Shown: positions 1-9,105 of the stretch, piece by piece
Layout: every line of letters begins with the position of its first letter
Position numbering within the stretch: position 1 is the first letter of the stretch
Translations under genes and position numbers: made by a program
Assembly (NCBI RefSeq): GCF_001855565.1
Contig: NZ_MKCR01000016.1
Location: 1 to 49,711 of the forward strand
Length of the DNA stretch: 49,711 bases
Direction: 5' to 3'
From: Chromobacterium amazonense
Lineage (GTDB): Bacteria; Pseudomonadota; Gammaproteobacteria; Burkholderiales; Chromobacteriaceae
The notes under the pieces: model-generated
The model's input: only the letters and a program-made list of their open reading frames with translations
What the model was told of the DNA's origin: nothing
Databases searched by the model: none

Positions 1-516
1 GCCGACCTGGGCGAACTGCATGGTCTGGCCGATATTGTCCCCGGTCAGCAGCTTGGGCTTGACGGCGGCGTCCAGCTTCAGCGCGGCCAAGGTTTCCATC
101 GCGGCGCGGCCATATGGGGCGGTGCTTGGGTTGGCCACCGCCAGCTTGTTGAAGTCGCCGCGGCGCAGCGCGGCCTCGCCGGCGTCGTCGCGCTGCTTGC
201 TCCACAGCGCCAGCTGGCCATAGGCATAGGTGAATTGGCTGGATGGCAGGCCTACGCCGGCTTTGGCCAGCTCGGTCGGCCGCTCGTCGTCGGCGGACAG
301 AAACACGTCGAACGGCGCGCCTTGGCGAATCTGCGCCGCCAGCTTGCCGGAGGCGCCGGCGCTGGCCTTGATGTCATGGCCGGTGGCGGCTTTGAAGGCG
401 ACGGCGATCTTGTCCAGCGTTTGCTGGAAATTGCTGGCCACCGCCACCGTGACCGTATCGGCCAGGACGATGGGGGACAGGAACAGGCAAAGCACGGCGA
501 GGCGAAGGCGCGGCAT
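1..516 (-). CDS. modA: Molybdate ABC transporter periplasmic binding protein ModA (3' part cut by window edge)
   Basis: This is the substrate-binding protein that captures molybdate or tungstate in the periplasm for the ModBC permease. The ATG lies at 516 and the frame stays open for 172 codons to base 1, so the C-terminus is missing. A signal peptide (MPRLRLAVLCLFLSPIVLA) ends before DTVTVAVASNF, the usual ModA opening. The oxyanion-contact stretch SAGASGKLAAQI and the hallmark GAPFDVFLSADDERP follow, then ANPSTAPYGRAA near residue 135. These match the ModA family closely. The neighbour upstream at 574-1215 is on the same strand but unrelated to molybdate. modB and modC would be expected beyond the left edge. 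Confidence 0.93.
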   Translation of the reverse strand, partial: MPRLRLAVLCLFLSPIVLADTVTVAVASNFQQTLDKIAVAFKAATGHDIKASAGASGKLAAQIRQGAPFDVFLSADDERPTELAKAGVGLPSSQFTYAYGQLALWSKQRDDAGEAALRRGDFNKLAVANPSTAPYGRAAMETLAALKLDAAVKPKLLTGDNIGQTMQFAQVG

Positions 517-573
517 GGCGGATTCCAAGGTTTCTGTTGAGCTGCCTGTCATTATGCCGCCAAGCAGCGCATG

Positions 574-1215
574 CTAGCCAGCGGCCAAGGCGCTTTCGCC
601 CGCTTGCAGCAAGCGCGGCCAGTCGCAGGCCAGCAAGGCCTGCCAGCTACCGGCTTGCGATGGCTCCGGCGGCAGCCGGACGTCGAGCAGATTGACGCCG
701 CCGCCCAGCAGTTCTCCGCTTTGCGCATCGGACAGCTGAACCACGCTGGCCACTTGTTCCAGATAGGGCGCGATGCCGCTCAGCAAAGGCGAGCGGGCGT
801 CGATGGCGCGTGGCGGGCGCAGGAAGGGCGGCGGCGCGCCGATGTCGACCAGATAGCCGCGCACCGCGAGGCGCATCCGCATGACGCCCGGCCCGGCCTC
901 CGGGGCCAACGGCATCTCCGGCAGCCAGGCGCGCAGCAGCGTCTGCAGCCGCAGGTTCAGCCCGTTGCCCAGCGCGGTGGCAGTCAATTGCCAGCGGCCG
1001 TTGACGTTATGGTTCAGCAGCCAGATCGGCTCCAGCAGCAGCGAGCCGTAGCTGGCCAGCCGCGGCGCGGTTTCGTGGCAGATGAATTGCCGTTTGTCCC
1101 GTCCTTGCTGGAATGGCAGCGGCGTGGCGCCTTCCGGGCGGCCGCGGGTCCGGCTGACCCTGCGTAATTCGTTCCAGGCGACCAGCGCGCATCCTAGATT
1201 GAAGAAAGGTTTCAT
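574..1215 (-). CDS. Uncharacterised protein, 213 aa
   Basis: I do not recognise this protein. It has no signal peptide or membrane segment. The N-terminal third is rich in Arg (RRVSRTRGRPEG) and the middle has alternating hydrophobic stretches (GSLLLEPIWLLNHNVNG, MRMRLAVRGYLVDIG) suggestive of a beta-rich soluble domain. The C-terminal half contains SVVQLSDAQSGELLGGGVNL. The start at 1215 has a poor Shine-Dalgarno match, and no better in-frame ATG is obvious. The gene lies upstream of modA on the same strand with a 57-base gap, so it may be co-transcribed. The coding call rests on frame length and high third-position GC. Confidence 0.6.
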   Translation of the reverse strand: MKPFFNLGCALVAWNELRRVSRTRGRPEGATPLPFQQGRDKRQFICHETAPRLASYGSLLLEPIWLLNHNVNGRWQLTATALGNGLNLRLQTLLRAWLPEMPLAPEAGPGVMRMRLAVRGYLVDIGAPPPFLRPPRAIDARSPLLSGIAPYLEQVASVVQLSDAQSGELLGGGVNLLDVRLPPEPSQAGSWQALLACDWPRLLQAGESALAAG

Positions 1216-1375
1216 TTCGGGCCGTGCTCGCAGTGGTTAAGATGGCCGGTCGTGATAGCGACGCGGCGGCGCCTGCCGAAACGGCATGCTTGCAGCTGGA
1301 AAATAGGCAAAACCGCGGCGTTTGCTGTTGATGTGGGACAAACTATGAGAACTCCGGCGCGATGGGCCTGTCATG

Positions 1376-1402
1376 TCGGACAGGGCTGCTTGCTGGTATG
1401 AT
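1376..1402 (+). promoter_or_regulatory. Candidate extended -10 promoter of the mltG-tatD operon
   Basis: A TG-G-TATGAT extended -10 element lies at 1394-1402. A weak -35-like TCGGAC (1376-1381) sits 15 bases upstream of the hexamer. The inferred start near 1409 would give a leader of about 46 bases before the mltG ATG at 1455. The rest of the 1216-1454 gap holds no gene that I can support. Confidence 0.45.
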
Positions 1403-1454
1403 TCCGCCTTTGCCGCCTGGACGGCTGTGAAACCGATCATCGTTGCTGAGCCTT

Positions 1455-2447
1455 ATGAAAAGATTACCCGGCATTCTGTTGTTGCTCCTGTTGTGCGCCA
1501 TCGGCTGGCTGGGCTGGACCGCGCTGATGCCGGTATCGCTGCCGGATGCCGGCTACCGCTTGCTGGTCGGGCCTAACCGCACCATGAAGCAGATCGCCCG
1601 CACGCTGGGCGAGGATGGCGCAGTCCGCAGTCCGCAGCTGCTGGTGGCGCTGGCGCGCTTGTCAGGCTCGGACCGCAAGATCAAGGCGGGCCTCTATCGT
1701 TTCCAGGGGCCGCAATCGCTGCTGGACGTGTTGCAGAGGCTGCGCGAAGGGCGGCCGGACGAGGCCAGCCTGACCACGATTGAAGGCTGGACCTTCCGCC
1801 AGTTCCGCCAGGCGATAGACCGGAGCCCGGACTTGAGCCATGACGCGCAGAAGCTCAGCGACGCCGAATTGATGAGCAAGCTGGGCCTGCCGGGCGCGGA
1901 CCCGGAGGGCTTGTTCTTCCCCAGCACCTATCTGTTCACGCCGGGCGCGTCCGATATGGACCTGTATCGCCTGTCGTTCGAGAAAATGCAGCAGCAACTG
2001 GCTGCGGCCTGGGAATCGCGCAAGCCGAATCTGCCCTACCGCACGCCGTACGAGATGCTGATCATGGCCAGCCTGATCGAAAAGGAAACCGCCAACGAGC
2101 TGGATCGGCCCATGGTGGCATCGGTCTTCGTCAACCGGCTGAAGCTGGGCATGCGGCTGCAGACCGACCCCTCGGTGATCTATGGCATGGGCGACCGATA
2201 CCAGGGCAATATCGGCAAGGCGGACCTGCGCCGCGATACCCCGTACAATACCTATACCCGCGCCGGCCTGACGCCGACGCCGATTTCGTTGCCGAGCCGG
2301 GCCGCGCTGTATGCCGCCGCGCAGCCGGCGGAGTCCACCGCGCTGTATTTCGTCGCCCGCGGCGACGGCAGTTCGCAGTTTTCCAGCACCCTGGAAGAGC
2401 ACAACCAGGCGGTGCGCAAGTACATCCTGAAGAAAGGCAAGCAATGA
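1455..2447 (+). CDS. mltG: Endolytic murein transglycosylase MltG (YceG-like)
   Basis: MltG cleaves nascent glycan strands in the periplasmic face of the inner membrane and is thought to set glycan length. The 330-residue protein has one N-terminal membrane anchor (about residues 5-24, LLLLLLCAIGWLGW), a LysM-like region (AGYRLLVGPNRTMKQIARTL), and the YceG domain. The catalytic glutamate of the ASLIEKET motif is Glu209. Other family signatures are PEGLFFPSTY, LQTDPSVIYG and NTYTRAGLTPTPIS. I prefer the ATG at 1455 over the TTG at 1443 because it places the membrane segment directly after two basic residues. It overlaps tmk by ATGA, so the two are translationally coupled. Confidence 0.96.
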   Translation: MKRLPGILLLLLLCAIGWLGWTALMPVSLPDAGYRLLVGPNRTMKQIARTLGEDGAVRSPQLLVALARLSGSDRKIKAGLYRFQGPQSLLDVLQRLREGRPDEASLTTIEGWTFRQFRQAIDRSPDLSHDAQKLSDAELMSKLGLPGADPEGLFFPSTYLFTPGASDMDLYRLSFEKMQQQLAAAWESRKPNLPYRTPYEMLIMASLIEKETANELDRPMVASVFVNRLKLGMRLQTDPSVIYGMGDRYQGNIGKADLRRDTPYNTYTRAGLTPTPISLPSRAALYAAAQPAESTALYFVARGDGSSQFSSTLEEHNQAVRKYILKKGKQ

Positions 2448-3088
2448 GCAGTCAGCAGCAGGCCCCGCGCGGCCGATTCATCACGCTTGAGGGCATAGAC
2501 GGCGCAGGCAAGAGCACCCATCTGGCCTTCATCCGCGATTGGCTGGATGGCCATGCCATCGACGCGGTGTTCACGCGCGAACCCGGCGGCACGCCGCTGG
2601 GCGAAAAAATCCGCGAGCTGCTGCTGGCGCCGGAAACCCGCGTCTCGCTGGATGCCGAGGCGCTGTTGGCCTTCGCCGCGCGCCAGCAGCACATCGCCGA
2701 TGTGATCGAGCCGGCGCTGGGCAGCGGGCGCTGGCTGGTGTCGGACCGGTTCACCGATTCCACTTACGCCTTCCAGGGCGGCGGCCGCGGCGTATCGTTC
2801 GAACGCATCGGCGTTCTAGAGGACTGGGTGCAGCGCGGCTTGCAGCCGGATTTGACCTTGCTGTTCGACCTGCCGCTGGAAGTGGCCGCCGGACGCATGG
2901 CCGGCAGCCGCCAGCTGGACCGCTTCGAACAGGAAGCCGCCGATTTCCATCAGCGCGTGCGCGAGGCCTATCTGCGCCGGGCGGATAGCGAGCCGCGGCG
3001 CTTCGCGGTGCTGGATTCCAGCCGCGGCATCGCCGAGATCCAGGCCGATATCGCCGGCCATCTGCAAAACCTGCTGGAGCGCGGCTGA
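2444..3088 (+). CDS. tmk: Thymidylate kinase
   Basis: The enzyme phosphorylates dTMP to dTDP with ATP in the cytoplasm. The 214-residue length is typical. The P-loop is GIDGAGKST near residues 17-25, followed by the DRX-type TREPGGTPLGE motif, VSDRFTDST and the lid region DRFEQEAADFHQRVREAY. The start ATG overlaps the mltG stop (ATGA), and the stop overlaps the holB start (TGATG). It is therefore the second gene of a tightly coupled operon. The mltG-tmk-holB-pilZ-tatD order is the one seen in many gamma- and betaproteobacteria. Confidence 0.98.
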   Translation: MSSQQQAPRGRFITLEGIDGAGKSTHLAFIRDWLDGHAIDAVFTREPGGTPLGEKIRELLLAPETRVSLDAEALLAFAARQQHIADVIEPALGSGRWLVSDRFTDSTYAFQGGGRGVSFERIGVLEDWVQRGLQPDLTLLFDLPLEVAAGRMAGSRQLDRFEQEAADFHQRVREAYLRRADSEPRRFAVLDSSRGIAEIQADIAGHLQNLLERG

Positions 3089-4092
3089 TGCTGTATCCGT
3101 GGCAGAGCGAAGACTGGCAGCGGCTGAACGCCGAGCGCGAACGGATGCCCGGCGCCTGGCTGCTGACCGGCGGCGCGGGCATCGGCAAGCTGGCCTTCGC
3201 CGAGCATCTGGCCCAGTCCCTGCTGTGCGAAAACCCCGGCGCGGACCATCAGCCTTGCGGCCAGTGCCAGGCCTGCCGCTGGTTCGCCAGCGGCACCCAT
3301 CCGGATTTTCGCCGCCTGTCGCCGTTCTCGGACGATGAGGAGGACGGCAAGGAGGCCAAGACCACGCGGAAGCTGCCGCAGATCAAGATCGAGGCGGTGC
3401 GCGAGGTGATTGATTTCGCCCACCTGACCGCCCATCGCGCCGGACGGCGCGTGATCCTGGTGGAGCCGGCGGAGAACCTGAACCTGGCCGCCGCCAACGC
3501 CTTGCTGAAAATCCTGGAGGAGCCGCCGGAAGCGGTGCTGTTCCTGATGGTGTCGCACGCGCCGCAACGCTTGCTGCCCACCATCCGCAGCCGCTGCCGC
3601 CAGTTTGCGCTGACGCGCCCGGCCGAGGCTGCCGCGCTGGCCTGGCTGAGGGAGCAGGGCATTGCCAACGCCGAGGTGGAGCTGGCGCACAACGGCGGCG
3701 CGCCGCTGTTCGATCATGATCCGGATTTGGCGGCGCTGCGCGCCCAGTTCGTCCGCGGCCTGGGGCAGCCCAGCTTCGCCGGCATGCTGCAACTGGCCGA
3801 GCTGGTGGACAAGAACAAGCAATTGTCGCTGCTGCAGCCCTTGTCCTGGCTGCAGAAATGGCTGCACGACCTGGCCGCGCTGTGCCTGGCCGGCCGGCTC
3901 CGTTATTATCCCGATCAGGAGCGCGCCCTGTCCGCGCTGGCGGCGCGCTGCGACGCGACGCAGCTGATGGCCTGCCAAAGAGGCTTGACCGAGCTGGCGC
4001 CGTTTGCGCAACATACGCTGAATAACCGCCTGCAGCTGGAGGCGGTGCTGATGGACTATCTGAAGATCTTCGCCGGCGCCAAGGCCGGTTAA
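3088..4092 (+). CDS. holB: DNA polymerase III subunit delta prime
   Basis: Delta prime is the stator of the clamp-loader complex that opens and loads the beta sliding clamp. The 334-residue protein starts MLYPWQSEDWQRLNAERERMPGA, has a GGAGIGKLA Walker A-like loop (about residues 30-38) and a zinc module with CENPG followed by CGQCQAC. The sensor-region motifs are ANALLKILEEPPE and IRSRCRQF, both diagnostic of this family. The C-terminal helical collar follows. The start overlaps the tmk stop. pilZ begins 23 bases after the stop. Confidence 0.96.
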   Translation: MLYPWQSEDWQRLNAERERMPGAWLLTGGAGIGKLAFAEHLAQSLLCENPGADHQPCGQCQACRWFASGTHPDFRRLSPFSDDEEDGKEAKTTRKLPQIKIEAVREVIDFAHLTAHRAGRRVILVEPAENLNLAAANALLKILEEPPEAVLFLMVSHAPQRLLPTIRSRCRQFALTRPAEAAALAWLREQGIANAEVELAHNGGAPLFDHDPDLAALRAQFVRGLGQPSFAGMLQLAELVDKNKQLSLLQPLSWLQKWLHDLAALCLAGRLRYYPDQERALSALAARCDATQLMACQRGLTELAPFAQHTLNNRLQLEAVLMDYLKIFAGAKAG

Positions 4093-4115
4093 AGACGGAG
4101 AGGGCAAGCCCCGCT

Positions 4116-4493
4116 ATGGACGCCGCGAATTCCCGGCCGGATCTGACCAACCCCAATCGCCCTGGCGTGCTGTCGCTGCACATCAAGGAGCGCAGCGCGC
4201 TGTTCGCCGCCTATATGCCCTTCGTCCGCAATGGCGGCATTTTCATCCCCACCAGCAAGGAAATGCAGCTGGGCGAGGAAGTGTTCCTGTTGCTCACGCT
4301 GATGGATGATCCGCAACGCATCGCAGTGCAGGCCAAAGTGGTGTGGATCACGCCCAGCGGCGCCAACAACAGCCGGGTGCAGGGCGTGGGCGTGGAATTC
4401 GTTTCCGGCGACGCCGGCAAGCAAGCCAAGGACAAGATCGAGACGCTGCTGGGCGGCGTGCTCAATTCCAGCCGCCCCACGCACACGATGTAA
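4116..4493 (+). CDS. pilZ: PilZ, type IV pilus assembly protein
   Basis: The 125-residue protein matches the founding PilZ protein of Pseudomonas rather than c-di-GMP receptor PilZ domains. The sequences RPGVLSLHIKERSALFAAYM, PFVRNGGIFIPT and EVFLLLTLMDDP are all characteristic. Members of this subgroup are needed for pilus biogenesis and work with the extension ATPase and a GGDEF/EAL partner. The RxxxR and (D/N)xSxxG nucleotide-binding motifs are absent (NGGIFIP sits in place of the second), so c-di-GMP binding is unlikely. The gene sits 23 bases after holB in the same operon. Confidence 0.93.
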   Translation: MDAANSRPDLTNPNRPGVLSLHIKERSALFAAYMPFVRNGGIFIPTSKEMQLGEEVFLLLTLMDDPQRIAVQAKVVWITPSGANNSRVQGVGVEFVSGDAGKQAKDKIETLLGGVLNSSRPTHTM

Positions 4494-4563
4494 CGCGGCC
4501 GCGCGGCAAGGCGGTCCGCCGGCATGGTATGCTGTAGTCTGTTAGACAGATTCACCATCCGCC

Positions 4564-5334
4564 ATGCTGATCGACTCCCACTGCCACATCAATTTCCCCG
4601 ACCTGGCCGAGCGCTTGCCCGACGTGCTGGCCAATATGCGCCAGAACCAGGTCACTCACGCGCTGGTGATAGGCGTGAGCCGTCCCAAGTACCCGCAGGT
4701 GCTGGCGCTGGCCGAAGCGCATCCCAATCTGTACGCCACCGTCGGCGTGCATCCCGACGATCCCGAGGCCGCGGAGTATTCTGAGGAAGAGCTGGTGCGG
4801 CTGGCTGCCCATCCACGCGTGGTGGGCATAGGCGAAACCGGCCTCGACTACCACTGGTGCAAGGGCGATCTGGAATGGCAGCACGAGCGCTTCCGCACCC
4901 ATATCCGCGCCGCCAAGCGCATGCAGCTGCCCTTGGTGATCCATACCCGCGAATCGGCCGCCGACACCATACGCATCATGCAGGAAGAGCATGCCGAGCA
5001 ATGCGGCGGCGTGATGCATTGTTTCACTGAGACCTGGGAAGTGGCCGAGGCCGCGCTGGCGCTGGGCTTCTACATCTCCTTCTCCGGCGTGGTGACGTTC
5101 AAGAACGCCAAACAGGTGCAGGAAGTGGCGCAGAAAGTGCCGCTGGAGCGGATGCTGATCGAAACCGACTCGCCGTATCTGGCGCCGGTGCCGTTCCGCG
5201 GCAAAACCAACGAGCCGGCCTATGTGCGGCATGTGGCCGAATTCATCGCCCAGCTGCGCGGCATACCGTTCGAACAGGTGGCCCAGGCCACCACGGACAA
5301 TTTCTTCCGCCTGTTCGCCAAGGCGGCGCGCTGA
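4564..5334 (+). CDS. TatD family metal-dependent hydrolase (YcfH type)
   Basis: A 256-residue TIM-barrel hydrolase of the TatD/YcfH family, metal-dependent enzymes with deoxyribonuclease-type activity in studied members. Metal ligands are visible as DSHCHINF at the N-terminus, GIGETGLDYHW with the bridging glutamate, LVIHTRESA, GVMHCFTE, and the terminal ETDSPYLAPVPFRGKTNEP. Its position directly after pilZ with a 70-base gap fits the conserved operon. The 13-base palindrome TCTGTTAGACAGA just upstream (4538-4550) might mark an internal regulatory site. Confidence 0.95.
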   Translation: MLIDSHCHINFPDLAERLPDVLANMRQNQVTHALVIGVSRPKYPQVLALAEAHPNLYATVGVHPDDPEAAEYSEEELVRLAAHPRVVGIGETGLDYHWCKGDLEWQHERFRTHIRAAKRMQLPLVIHTRESAADTIRIMQEEHAEQCGGVMHCFTETWEVAEAALALGFYISFSGVVTFKNAKQVQEVAQKVPLERMLIETDSPYLAPVPFRGKTNEPAYVRHVAEFIAQLRGIPFEQVAQATTDNFFRLFAKAAR

Positions 5335-5347
5335 AACGGAGGCTGCC

Positions 5348-5731
5348 ATGCGGCTTGTCGCCTTGTGTCTGACCGGCATGCTGGCCGCCGCGCCGGCTTT
5401 GGCCAATTGCGTCAATCTGGCCGGGCGCAGCTTTTGCGCGCCGCCGGGCGGGCAGGCGGTGCTGCACCAGGGACAGGCTTATTGCAGCGCCGGCGCCTGC
5501 GTGGTGGATTCGTTCGGCAATCTGTTTTGTTCGCCGTATCCCGGGGGCGGCGCCATCTTCGCCAATGGCAGTTTCTATGCCGGCCCGGGCCTTTGCCTGC
5601 TGGGGCCGGATGGCGCCCCGCATTGCGCGGCCGCGCCTAACGGCAGCTGCAATATCGGTCCCGCGGGCCAGGTGGCGTGCGAGGGTGGGTCTACGGTGGT
5701 GCCGGCGGTGCGGCCGCCATTGTGCCAATGA
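5348..5731 (+). CDS. Small secreted Cys-rich repeat protein, unknown function
   Basis: A 127-residue protein that I do not recognise. It begins with a clear signal peptide (MRLVALCLTGMLAAAPALA, cleavage before NCVN), so it is exported. The mature part is Gly/Pro/Cys-rich and contains four copies of a C-x(4,5)-G-x3-C unit: CVNLAGRSFC, CVVDSFGNLFC, CLLGPDGAPHC and CNIGPAGQVAC. Paired cysteines suggest disulfides formed in the periplasm. The start is 13 bases after the tatD stop and preceded by a GGAGG-like site. The next gene starts 15 bases after its stop, so it belongs to the same transcription unit. Confidence 0.75.
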   Translation: MRLVALCLTGMLAAAPALANCVNLAGRSFCAPPGGQAVLHQGQAYCSAGACVVDSFGNLFCSPYPGGGAIFANGSFYAGPGLCLLGPDGAPHCAAAPNGSCNIGPAGQVACEGGSTVVPAVRPPLCQ

Positions 5732-5746
5732 ACGACAAGGGACGCT

Positions 5747-6521
5747 GTGGATAAGCTAGAAGTCACCATACTTGGTTGCGGTTCCAGCTCCGGCACGCCG
5801 GCCATAGGCTGCCGCTGCGAAACCTGTGTTTCGACCGATCCGCGCAACAAGCGCACCCGCGCCAGCGCCTATGTGCGCGTCGGCGAACTGGGTTTTCTGA
5901 TTGATACCGGACCAGACCTGCGCCTGCAGGCGCTGCGCGAAGGCTTGGACAGGCTGGATGCGGTGCTGTACACCCACCCGCACGCTGACCACCTGAACGG
6001 CATCGATGATCTGCGCGCCTTTTGCTACCTGAAGAAGGGGCCGATCTCGCTGTATGGCAATGTTCACCATGGCCAATATCCGCGAGCGTTTTGGCTATGC
6101 GCTGCAAGCGCCGTCCAAGATGTGGGACAAGCCGGTGCTGTTGCCGGAGACCGTGAACGGACCCGTTCAGCACCAGGGCGTGGCGTTGACGCCGATTCCG
6201 CTGCCGCATGGCAGCTGGCCCTGTCTGGGCTGGCGCATCGGCAATATGGCCTGGCTGACCGATCTGTCGCACATTCCGGATAGCAGCCTGCCGCTGCTGG
6301 AGGGGCTGGAGCTGCTGTTTCTGGATTGTCTCAATGCCGATCCCTATCCGTCCCACCTGTGCGTGGCCCAGTCATTGGAGTGGGCGGCCCGCATCGGCGC
6401 CCGCCGCACCGTGCTGATCCATATGACGCACAAGCTGGAATACCAGGCGCTTGGCGCGCAATGCCCGCCGGGCGTGGAAGTCGGTTTTGATGGCTGGCGG
6501 GCGGAATTGCCCATTGCATGA
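5747..6521 (+). pseudogene. PhnP-like MBL-fold metallo-hydrolase, interrupted by a frameshift
   Basis: Both halves of one metallo-beta-lactamase-fold hydrolase are present in different frames. The first half (GTG at 5747, Shine-Dalgarno AAGGGA) has a CRCETC zinc knuckle as in PhnP and the THPHADHLNGIDDLR metal motif, and runs to LYGN near 6061. The second half resumes one frame further on with FTMANIRERFGYAL and continues with LPHGSWPCLGW, WLTDLSHIPDS, LFLDCLN and LIHMTHKLEY to 6521. The shift near 6059-6063 is equivalent to one extra or two missing bases. This could be a real inactivating mutation or a sequencing error. No C-P lyase genes are nearby, so the substrate is unknown. Confidence 0.85.
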
Positions 6522-6568
6522 TGGTCATCATGTTTAAAAAGATCATGACTATCAATAACTTGGGCTGA

Positions 6569-7039
6569 TCACTTTTTCAATGGGATTTTCTGGTCGAGCA
6601 CGGCCACGGCGGTGATGGCGTTGTCCGGGCTGCCATCCACCAGCTTGTCAGAGTAAGTCAGATACGTCAGCACATTGCGTTTGGCGTCCACCATGCGCAC
6701 CACCCGCACATGCTTGAACACGAAGGACGCGCTCTCCTTGAATACCTGCTCTTGCGGCGGCAGCGGCTGGCTGAAGCGGATGGGGCCAACCTGGCGGCAG
6801 GCGACGGAAAAGCGGGACGGGTCCTTGGCCAGGCCCAGCGCGCCCTGATAGCCGCCGGTCTTGGCGCGCGACACATAGCAGGCCACGCCCTGCACGCCGG
6901 GATCGTCAAACGCTTCGACGATGACCTTGTCGTTGGGGCTGAGCAGCTTGAAGGTAGTGGACACCTCGCCCACTTCTTCGGCGTGGACGAGGGAGGTTAG
7001 GCTGGCCAATAGCATGGCTGCGAGAGTGGCGATTTTCAT
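6569..7039 (-). CDS. creA: CreA family periplasmic protein
   Basis: CreA is a small conserved exported protein of uncertain function. The 156-residue product has a signal peptide (MKIATLAAMLLASLTSLVHA) and then EEVGEVSTTFKLLSPNDKVIVEAFDDP, which is the family signature. Further typical segments are GVACYVSRAKTGGYQGALGLAKDPS, SVACRQVGPI and FKHVRVVRMVD. The ATG at 7039 is chosen because it gives a clean signal peptide and has an AAGGAAAA ribosome site. It overlaps the upstream amidotransferase gene by ATGA, so translation is probably coupled. Confidence 0.92.
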   Translation of the reverse strand: MKIATLAAMLLASLTSLVHAEEVGEVSTTFKLLSPNDKVIVEAFDDPGVQGVACYVSRAKTGGYQGALGLAKDPSRFSVACRQVGPIRFSQPLPPQEQVFKESASFVFKHVRVVRMVDAKRNVLTYLTYSDKLVDGSPDNAITAVAVLDQKIPLKK

Positions 7040-7749
7040 AGGGTTTTCCTTGGCTGCATCTGGTTTTGGCAACAGGCGGCGACAAAGGCGGCGGCCAGCG
7101 GCGGGCATGTGCCTTGCAGGGCTTGCCGTTCCGGCTGGAACAGCGTGGCGATGAAAAACGGATGGTTGTCCAGCTCAAGCGCTCGGATTTCGCCGTTTTG
7201 GTCATGCGCGGCGGAGCGCAGCGGGCCGCTGGCCAGCTCGGCGGCAAAAGCCGGGTTGATACCGTAGCGGCAGCGGTAGCCTTCTTCTATCACCGCTTGT
7301 TCATAAATGCGCGCCAGGCGGCTGCCCGGCGATAGTGCCACTTTGTCTTTCACTTCTACCAGCGAGCAAGCCAGCGGTGAGAGGACTGCGCGTGCCGCAT
7401 CGGGAGCGGTTTCAGCGTGTTCTGCATCAGCCCAGCCCAGCGCGTTGCGGGCGTATTCGATCACGGCGTGTTGAAAGCCGCCGCAAGTGCCGAGAAAAGG
7501 AAGATTTCGTTCGCGGGCGTGGCGTATCGCCAGTAGCGCACCTTCCATGTTGCGGTAAGGGCTGGCCGGTACGCACCAGATGCCGTCAAAGCATGCCAAC
7601 TGCTCGGTTGCGGTCAGGCTGACGGTGGCCAGCCATTGTGCATCGACAGGCAAATCCAGGCTTTGTGCCGCCAGTTGCAGCGCTTGGGGAATGGCCTGAT
7701 GGGCGGGGACGTCGGCGCGGTAATCGCCAACCAGGGCAATGCGTATCAT
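7036..7749 (-). CDS. CTP synthase C-terminal-domain-like glutamine amidotransferase-fold protein
   Basis: The 237-residue protein resembles the free-standing proteins related to the CTP synthase glutaminase domain, a family that includes selenoproteins in some bacteria. It opens MIRIALVGDYRADVPAH, has GIWCVPASPYRNMEGAL, and the nucleophile-elbow motif FLGTCGGFQHAV with Cys89. In this copy the residue is an ordinary Cys codon. The C-terminal HPE triad motif of class I amidotransferases reads LFQPER, so Gln replaces the catalytic His. Glutaminase activity is thus doubtful and the function is unknown. The last four bases overlap creA. Confidence 0.8.
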   Translation of the reverse strand: MIRIALVGDYRADVPAHQAIPQALQLAAQSLDLPVDAQWLATVSLTATEQLACFDGIWCVPASPYRNMEGALLAIRHARERNLPFLGTCGGFQHAVIEYARNALGWADAEHAETAPDAARAVLSPLACSLVEVKDKVALSPGSRLARIYEQAVIEEGYRCRYGINPAFAAELASGPLRSAAHDQNGEIRALELDNHPFFIATLFQPERQALQGTCPPLAAAFVAACCQNQMQPRKTL

Positions 7750-7870
7750 GGAGACTACCCGTTCTGGAAATGCCAATTGTATGGATGGGGACGGTTTGCT
7801 TCAACGAATTTTGCGTTAGCGGTGTAGCTGGCCGCACCTAATGGACGCGCTCAGCCGCGTTGGCCTGGGA

Positions 7871-9019
<1,149 letters not shown>

Positions 9020-9073
9020 CTAGAAGAGGCGCCACCACCAAAATCGGATTGCGAATGCGGATGCGGTATTCAT
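9020..9073 (-). CDS. trpS leader peptide with three consecutive Trp codons
   Basis: A 17-codon frame encodes MNTASAFAIRFWWWRLF and ends in TAG. It contains UGG-UGG-UGG three codons before the stop. The Trp codons lie inside the first arm of a hairpin formed by minus-strand bases 9036-9012 (GGTGGCGCCT pairs with AGGCGGCACC, one mismatch, five-base loop). A ribosome stalled at these codons would melt this hairpin and free CGGCACCGG for the antiterminator. This is the classical ribosome-mediated attenuation layout. The weak point is the lack of an obvious Shine-Dalgarno before the ATG at 9073. Confidence 0.75.
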   Translation of the reverse strand: MNTASAFAIRFWWWRLF

Positions 9074-9105
9074 GCAATCATCAAACCATGGCTGCGGCCG
9101 CGCCG

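Noticed and set aside
1216-1454. Short frames in the gap before mltG
   Set aside because: They overlap the predicted promoter, have no ribosome site and resemble nothing known.
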